From contig NC_089320.1 of NCBI RefSeq assembly GCF_036669915.1, positions 19,791,982 to 19,855,981 on the forward strand: 64,000 bases of DNA. The letters run 5' to 3'. Within the stretch, counting starts at the first letter, position 1, and every line of letters starts with the position of its first letter. The stretch is from Pocillopora verrucosa. Lineage: Eukaryota; Cnidaria; Anthozoa; Scleractinia; Pocilloporidae. Position numbers and translations under genes: made by a program. Under the pieces are notes generated by a model that saw only the letters and a program-made list of their open reading frames with translations, was not told the origin of the DNA and ran no database searches. Positions 58,001 to 64,000 of this stretch are shown here, piece by piece.

Positions 58001-61000
58001 AAAAGAGATTACCACAAAGTGATATTTAAGGTATCTCTGTCCAACACAAACATATGTAACATCCAGAAAACAGGAGAGACAGAAATAATCAGATCAAAGT
58101 ACTCATAACTCTAACAGAAATTTCTTAGCTCTAGTCTTAAATATAAATTTACATGTAACATGTGAAAACAAAGTCATCAGTTCAACAAATTTAACTGATG
58201 ATGGCATGAGTCATGCCGAAACACGTCTTTTTAAGTTTTCTCGTGAATCTGAAATTTATTTTGAATTAATCATATTGTTATCATGTAGCCAGGGAAGAAT
58301 TTTCAATAGTAATTTTAATAACTGAAACATGCCTTGTCAAATTTTCACAGGGTAACCAAATTCCTACCAATGCCTTGCCAATCACAAAGAATAAATATAA
58401 GGAATACTGTGAGAAAACAGTGGCACAACAAGGCCCATTATGTAGACTGATGTCATACACAGAATTCTGTGCTACTCTCATCCAAAGGTGGTGGCGTTTT
58501 ATATTACTGAGACCAGTGTTTCCAAGACCACCCCCTCCTACCACAGATGGAGGATTATCACCAACTGGAGCTGTCCAGCAACGGGCCAGTACAGCTGATT
58601 CAGAAGTACCAGCAAGGAAAAAAGTTGTTGATAGAGAAGAGGCAGCAAGGATTATCCAGAGATCTTGGAGAAAGCACATAGTGAGCAAAATAATAAATTT
58701 GTTGATTCTGATAAATAGTTGTAGTGATGACCATTACTTCCAAGGATGATGATAAGAGGAAGGAGAACATCTTGTGTCTGGAAGTGACATGGGCATTAAA
58801 AATGTTTTTAGAGATTGAGGACTTTTAACTTTCATATTTTTGGAGGGAAATGCTTAAAGAAAGTTTTCACTACAAGTTCCCTGGAAACAAAAATGAAGCT
58901 AGTTGCCTTGGGTATCTAGGTGTGCCTCCAAGGAAAATAATGTATTAATAGATTGCATGATACCTGACCAAGAACAAGTGGCAGTTTTATTTGTAGGCTC
59001 TTATCAGGCTCTAAGTTTTTTTTAGCTTTGGCCTATGCCTTTTCCTAAATTGTCTTCTTCTTCAACTTAATCCATAGTACCTCTTATTCTCTTGTATAAA
59101 ATTTATGTGTTTGCAAGGGCAAGTCAGTTTTCATCATTTTTTAACTTGAAGTAACAGTTATGTTATTAACAAAATTTAACTGCTACATAAACATACCAAG
59201 ACTTTGCAGAATGTTTTCATCATTGACACCATGGAGAAATTAATTGTCTGTATAATAATTTGTGTTCAGGACATCCAAGTATACAGATACTACAGAGATC
59301 TGATCAACTTCAAATGTCGGGGAGACCCATCTTCAATGTTGAAATGTATTAACCCAAGAGAGGTATGTTAGGTAATCATGGGTAATAATTAAGGAGACTG
59401 AGGATGTTTACAATTCTCTTCAAATTACTCAACAAATCAAAATAACAATCCAAAAAAATCAACAAACCCACAATTTAAAAGACCATCAATCAGAAATTTC
59501 CATGCTCTTTAATCTCATTACCTGATCATAATAATTCATTTATAAACAATTTAATAACTTCTGAATTCCGTGGAAAAGGTTGTGGTTATTCATCGTGGTG
59601 AATAACAATAAAGGTAAGTTTTTTGTTTGTCTCATGATGTAGTCATGTGTGATGTAGATCATGACGTTTTGACTGCTTACTGCTATTCTTCTTCAGGCGA
59701 TGATCACCTGAAGAAGCCCAGCAGTATGCAGTCGAAACTCCTGAATTGCCTAGGGGACTCTTAATATTTATAAGCCTTAGAGTTTTATTGAGGCCTTCTC
59801 ACCCCTTTTATAATTGAAAACTACTTTTTTGTAAAGTTTGTGGTGGTGAATCAAACCTGAACTTAAACTTGAATGTTCAGTCTCTATCTTTTTCTCTTTA
59901 TAGGCCGAGCTTTTAGATGCTGCAGCAGGGGTACACATTAAGTTTAGGCTGGCAGGAGTAAGTGATCAGTAAAGATGTATCGGGTTGACCATTCCAACAT
60001 ACTGTTACAGCTGTCATCCATTTGTCAGGGTTAAGACAATTTTCCTGCTGGACAAGCAACTTTTTTTAATCACTTTCCCACTGGGAGAAGCTCCAAACTA
60101 GTTAGTCATTAATATAAATCCTGTCCTCAAGGTGAAATTTACAAAATAATAGATTTTGTATTCTTTCCCAGTCCTGTATTTCAACTAGCTTGCTGAGTGT
60201 TTCTTATTTTTTTTCCAGTCCTGTATTTCAACTAGCTTGCTGAGTGTTCTATTTTCACTGAGAACAGCATTGTGTACTTTGATCAAATGATTTTCTAATG
60301 GAATGATGTTCTGTCATTGGAAAGTGGCCAACATTTAACCAGTTTTACAAAATTATTGTTCAATACAATTTTGAGACAGTGCCTTTTTTTGAGCCAAGGG
60401 TTACTCAAACTCCTTCTGTCGTCCTTAAAAGTAGGCAATCAACTGATAAAAATTAGACTTAATTATTACATTTTATAGACATTCATGAAGTAATTGATTG
60501 ACTCTATGTGTGTGTTCTTTTTATTTCTTAGGAAAAGTTCCCTCCTAACATATACTACAAGATTTTTACTCACCACAACATAGTTGACATGTGCGCTAAT
60601 GCACCAAGGGATTACACTAAAGCCTCAACTAAGAGACTTCCAGTGAATTTTGTGCACAACAAAGGGCAAACAATGGAGGAAGGTGAGCAATTTGGCCAGG
60701 GTTTATGTTTTGGGGTCTTCAACGTAGATAGAAGAAATTCAAAATAAGGAAGGTTAATTTAATATAGGTAAATAATCTTTTTTAATTTGGTCAAAATACA
60801 AGTTACTAAAGTTTAATTTCATGTCTTAGAGTACAGAGAAAATCCTTATAACTGGTCTGGTTGTTAAAAACCTAGTCCTAGACAGAATCCTAGACAGAAT
60901 ATAGTTTAGATTTGGTGAACTTTTTGGCCCCTTACTACATATCCTACCTGCCCCTGTAACAATATCAGCTGTAAGCTGTTATTTTTGCAGCTTGGAGGGG

Positions 61001-62930
61001 GGGAGGGTTTGAAAGCTATTTTGAAAATTTTAAAGCACCTGTGAACATATCAAACATTAGTTTTTATTGAAGTTGAAGATAGGGCTAAAAAAAGAACCCT
61101 TGATTGGAGATAAAGACACATTTTGAATAAAAATGCTCTGAGGTTCTTTTAACTGAAAATTGGCATTTTGTGGTAGATGATATGTCAGGCTGGTACCAGA
61201 GGTGGGAAAACAATGGCTGGAGGCTTGTCTCCGACAGAGTGATGAAAAGAGTTGATCAGGATCCAGTTGTTTATGAGTCAACGCTAAAAAAACAAAGTTT
61301 TAGTCATAACAAGGTTAGTATGCATGGTGGCAAGTAAGGCTGAAAATTGAGCCAGGTGTGGCAGGGTGGTAGACAGTTGTAGGCCCAGAAATGTCACCAG
61401 AAATGTGGGGATTGTACTGAGGTTAAAGTCAGTGGTTTGTTTCCTGTCTTCAAGGCTCACCCAAGATGTTGAAGTGAAATACTTAGTCACTTGTTTTTTC
61501 ACTTTCTGCAGGTCGCAAGGAAACAAGACCTTGAAAAGAAACGCAAACGGAAAAAAGTAGAATGGATGAAAAAGATGTAAGACAGTGCGTTTTACTTAGT
61601 GGAAAAGCTTACTGTCAGTGATTATTGTACTTACCATTTATTTATTTTCAAGTTTACATGTGAACTGCTATTGTTAGGGTACTCCAGAGCTAATGGTTGA
61701 GATTTGACTCTTTCCACATACATTGTAGCATTTGTAGGGCGGTTTTAGGGAAGGGGTGCGAGGGGGTGTGCGGGAGTTTATTTCAGGGGCCTGGCTCTTG
61801 TCCGCAATAGCGAGGTGTCCGCAATTCAAGAGTCCACTGTACACTGTGCAGTCCGTGCTTTGTATTCTCGGAAGTTCGCTTTATATTATGGTCTGTTCAA
61901 AAGCCTTCCTCTTCATTATTTGCTTGTAAATTTATTTACCTCACCCAATAGTTATGTCATTCCTTAATGGTGCACCCTTCCCAAAGAAAAATCCAGGATC
62001 CTCTCCTTCTCTATGAGAAGAGACAACCACTTTCACATGTTCATGTTGCGTCATTATTCAGGTACAGAGAGGGAATGTTGAAGACACAGGGTGGAAATGA
62101 CTTAGAGACTGAACAAGTTGTACAATCAGTGGCTGAAGGAATGCTAACAATCACAGACATGCGTGGGCAGGATGCTGTGGAAGATTGGGAAGTGGATGAA
62201 CTCCTGGAGTGGACCAACGGACTTAACTTTGACCAGTAAGTTTATGACATCTATTTCTCCGTATAGTGGTGAATATAACGCATTTTTGTAGTATGAGCAA
62301 TTTCGATCCTTGAGGTATGGTAGGGTATCTGCTTATGTCTGTGTTTATTTCTCCTAAGATATTTGTATGACTGGAAAGAGATTGCCACAAGTGCAGGCTC
62401 AGAATATTTAACAGGTCAGTAACAAAATATTAAATGGTAATTATTTTTATTTCGCTCTGTGATAATCACTCACTATAGAGAAATTTTCGAGTGAGCGTCA
62501 AAGGTAATCCGGGGTTGCTTTGGTTTTGCTTCACCAACAAACTTACAAGAACTCGAAACTAACAGGGTTATCAAGCGAGGGAAAACAATGCTCTGGAAAA
62601 TGTCATTGACCAAAACGTGATTGGTAGAGGAGCTGACGGAAGGGACACGAAGCAAGATTTCAGTTTAAAGCTTTAGAATAGAATAATCACATTATAGACT
62701 TGTTTATAATGGTAATTGAACTAAGGGAAGTGCAATTTGGCCTGACAACATACGCGTGATTCGTGAATAAATCGCACTGCTGAGAGCCAATTAGATTGCA
62801 AGAGTCATCAGTGTTTTCAAAATGGTTGTAATAAAAGTTTTAATTTGTGTGTTTTGTTTTTTCCTATTTTGCAGAGCAAACCAAGTTCTTGCCAGATGAT
62901 CCCTTCTCACTGACGCTACTCTCTAGATGA
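55022..62930 (+). CDS. C11orf65: C11orf65 / MFI orthologue with N-terminal IQ extension
   Basis: Thirteen exons: 55022-55082, 55336-55388, 56180-56268, 56668-56785, 58351-58680, 59270-59362, 59904-59957, 60532-60682, 61177-61313, 61512-61576, 62062-62235, 62359-62414, 62875-62930; 1437 bases, 478 aa. The C-terminal two thirds match human C11orf65 (MFI, mitochondrial fission factor interactor, 313 aa): AELLDAAAGVHIKFRLAG, FPPNIYYKIFTH, GWYQRWENNGWR, RKQDLEKKRKRKKVEWM, WEVDELLEWTNGLNFDQ and WKEIATS. Three IQ-type calmodulin-binding motifs are visible, at about 56-66 (IEIQRVWRGYF), 148-160 (ATLIQRWWRFILL) and 203-217 (AARIIQRSWRKHI); the human protein has only the last. The acceptor of exon 4 is the weakest junction, chosen because it restores frame between exons 3 and 5. 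Intron 4 holds an inverted-repeat element with a hammerhead-like motif. Confidence 0.92.
55905..55990 (-). mobile_element. Degraded copy of the tRNA-derived SINE
   Basis: On the minus strand it reads AAGCTTAGTCGGTAGTTGCA, a mutated A box, and ends AGCCTGAATTATTTCAGGCT, the same tail hairpin as at 50493. It lies in intron 2 of the C11orf65 gene. Confidence 0.6.
57450..58262. mobile_element. Inverted-repeat element with hammerhead-like motif
   Basis: The arms at about 57450-57520 and 58190-58262 are inverted copies of roughly 80% identity, like the Penelope terminal repeats at 18.4 and 21.7 kb but of different sequence. On the plus strand 58193-58230 has CTGATGA, a GGCAT/ATGCC stem, GAAAC and ACGTC. 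The 700-base interior is AT-rich and shows no reverse transcriptase. It lies in intron 4 of the C11orf65 gene. Confidence 0.65.
59660..59745. repeat. Short hairpin with hammerhead-like remains
   Basis: GCTATTCTTCTTCAGG (59684-59699 region) faces CCTGAAGAAGCCCAGC (59707 on), and GTCGAAAC closes the right arm as in the other hammerhead-like loci. The stem II pairing is poor. It lies in intron 6 of the C11orf65 gene. Confidence 0.5.
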
Positions 62931-64000
62931 CAAAACATTTCACTGTGGCTTTTTATTTATTGTGAAAGATTATGAGATCGCGTTTGTGATAGTAAAAATT
63001 GTATATAGTTTGTATTTCTGTAATTATAGTTCATAAAATGTAAGTATTTATGCGAGTGTGTAGTGTACAATAGTGCAGAATCAGCGTGATTAAAAAAAAA
63101 ATTATTAAAATAGTCGAAGAAGTCTGATCCATTTATATAAATATATTTGAACGTTGCACAGTTTCAAAGACAGCCGTTATCCTCTTCAAAACTATTCTGA
63201 ACGGAGCATTTCTGTGCCCGAAAGACGAACTTCTAAACGAAATTCCGCTTCGGATTAGTTATGAGTCCCTAATAGACTGAAAGGGGTGGGAAATGAATTT
63301 GGATCAGCAGGAAGTTGGAAAGTTTTGAATTTACGTCTGTTTCGTTTCAGTGCATAATTACACTGGTTTTACAAGTTATGTTCACTTCCCTTCCCGTCAT
63401 TCTTTAGACAAGAACTATTTCTTTGCATAGCTGTGAAGTTCTTGTTATTTGATGTGTCTCAAAGTTTTGCTGGTGAACAGTGACCAGTCCTTAAAGTTCC
63501 AAAATTGTTTTGAATAAACTCGTCAATAACTTGTTTGGAATTCCATTGAAGCGGACGGCAGTAAAACCCAACCGTAGCCTGGAAAGTAACCGACTGTTGC
63601 TAAGTAAAGCGGGAAGGAATCGATGCGCTCGACGTGAATTGAGAAGTTCTATTAATATAATAGATTAAAATGCAGTATCTGTGTTAAGACGTTTTGGTAT
63701 AAAATGAGTGGGCCATGAAAGGTGTCAGAAGTCCACTGAGAAAATGCAGCTGGCGAATGGGCACAATTCTTTTTGCGTCTACATCTCTGTAAACCCTCTT
63801 GGAGACATAAAATCGTACATAAAGAAGAAACCTTCACCCTGTCCTTGATCTCAAATGGCCGATATTTAACTCATAGTCAGCTTTCTTTGCTGAAAGAGGT
63901 GTCGCTCAGGAAAAAAGATTGAAACGTTTCATCTCCTATGCAAATGCAGAAGAAAAACAAAAAGCTGGTACCGAGGTAGAATTTAAAATATAAGCGATCA
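62931..64000. other. Downstream flank of C11orf65, no gene seen
   Basis: AT-rich 3' untranslated region followed by about 800 bases in which I recognise no exon, RNA gene or repeat shared with the rest of the window. Confidence 0.55.

Noticed and set aside
58281..58688. 135-codon minus-strand frame
   Set aside because: It is the antisense of C11orf65 exon 5.

Overview
The window is animal nuclear DNA: AT-rich, with long introns, GT/AG splice junctions that keep frame across many exons, and proteins that align with metazoan families. Penelope-like and LINE retroelements, many short palindromic repeats, and the protein-level resemblances suggest a cnidarian, most likely a stony coral; the species cannot be told from sequence alone.

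Layout. 1.2-5.6 kb (-): CCDC181, three exons, 437 aa. 5.6-12.8 kb: no gene recognised. 12.8-27.6 kb (+): a seven-exon gene for a 269-aa secreted cysteine-rich protein with three cystine-knot-like modules, which I cannot match to a named family. Its intron 3 holds a Penelope-like element with a LINE nested in it, its intron 6 a second dead LINE, and its intron 1 an 8-bp satellite. 28.6-31.5 kb (-): PSMG1 (proteasome assembly chaperone 1), four exons. 33.2-38.3 kb (-): SORD (sorbitol dehydrogenase), nine exons. 39.6-41.9 kb (-): ANAPC4 in a single uninterrupted reading frame. 42.1-52.7 kb (+): ARMC2, 17 exons, head to head with ANAPC4. 53.7-54.0 kb (-): a small death-domain protein, tail to tail with ARMC2. 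55.0-62.9 kb (+): an orthologue of C11orf65 (MFI), 13 exons, with an N-terminal extension carrying extra IQ motifs. I see no gene in the last 1 kb.

The genes do not form a pathway. Three of them (CCDC181, ARMC2, C11orf65) belong to families linked to cilia or sperm flagella, while PSMG1, SORD and ANAPC4 are housekeeping genes. Exon boundaries were set by hand from splice consensus, reading-frame phase and remembered vertebrate homologues; the exon lengths of each model sum to a multiple of three.

The repeats are the other main content: about 16 copies of a roughly 200-bp element ending in an AACCCTTTAACTCCC-like inverted repeat, two 266-268 bp long-hairpin elements with 13-bp target duplications, tRNA-like SINEs, and several other palindromic elements. 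The hairpin elements and the Penelope terminal repeats carry motifs closely resembling hammerhead ribozymes.
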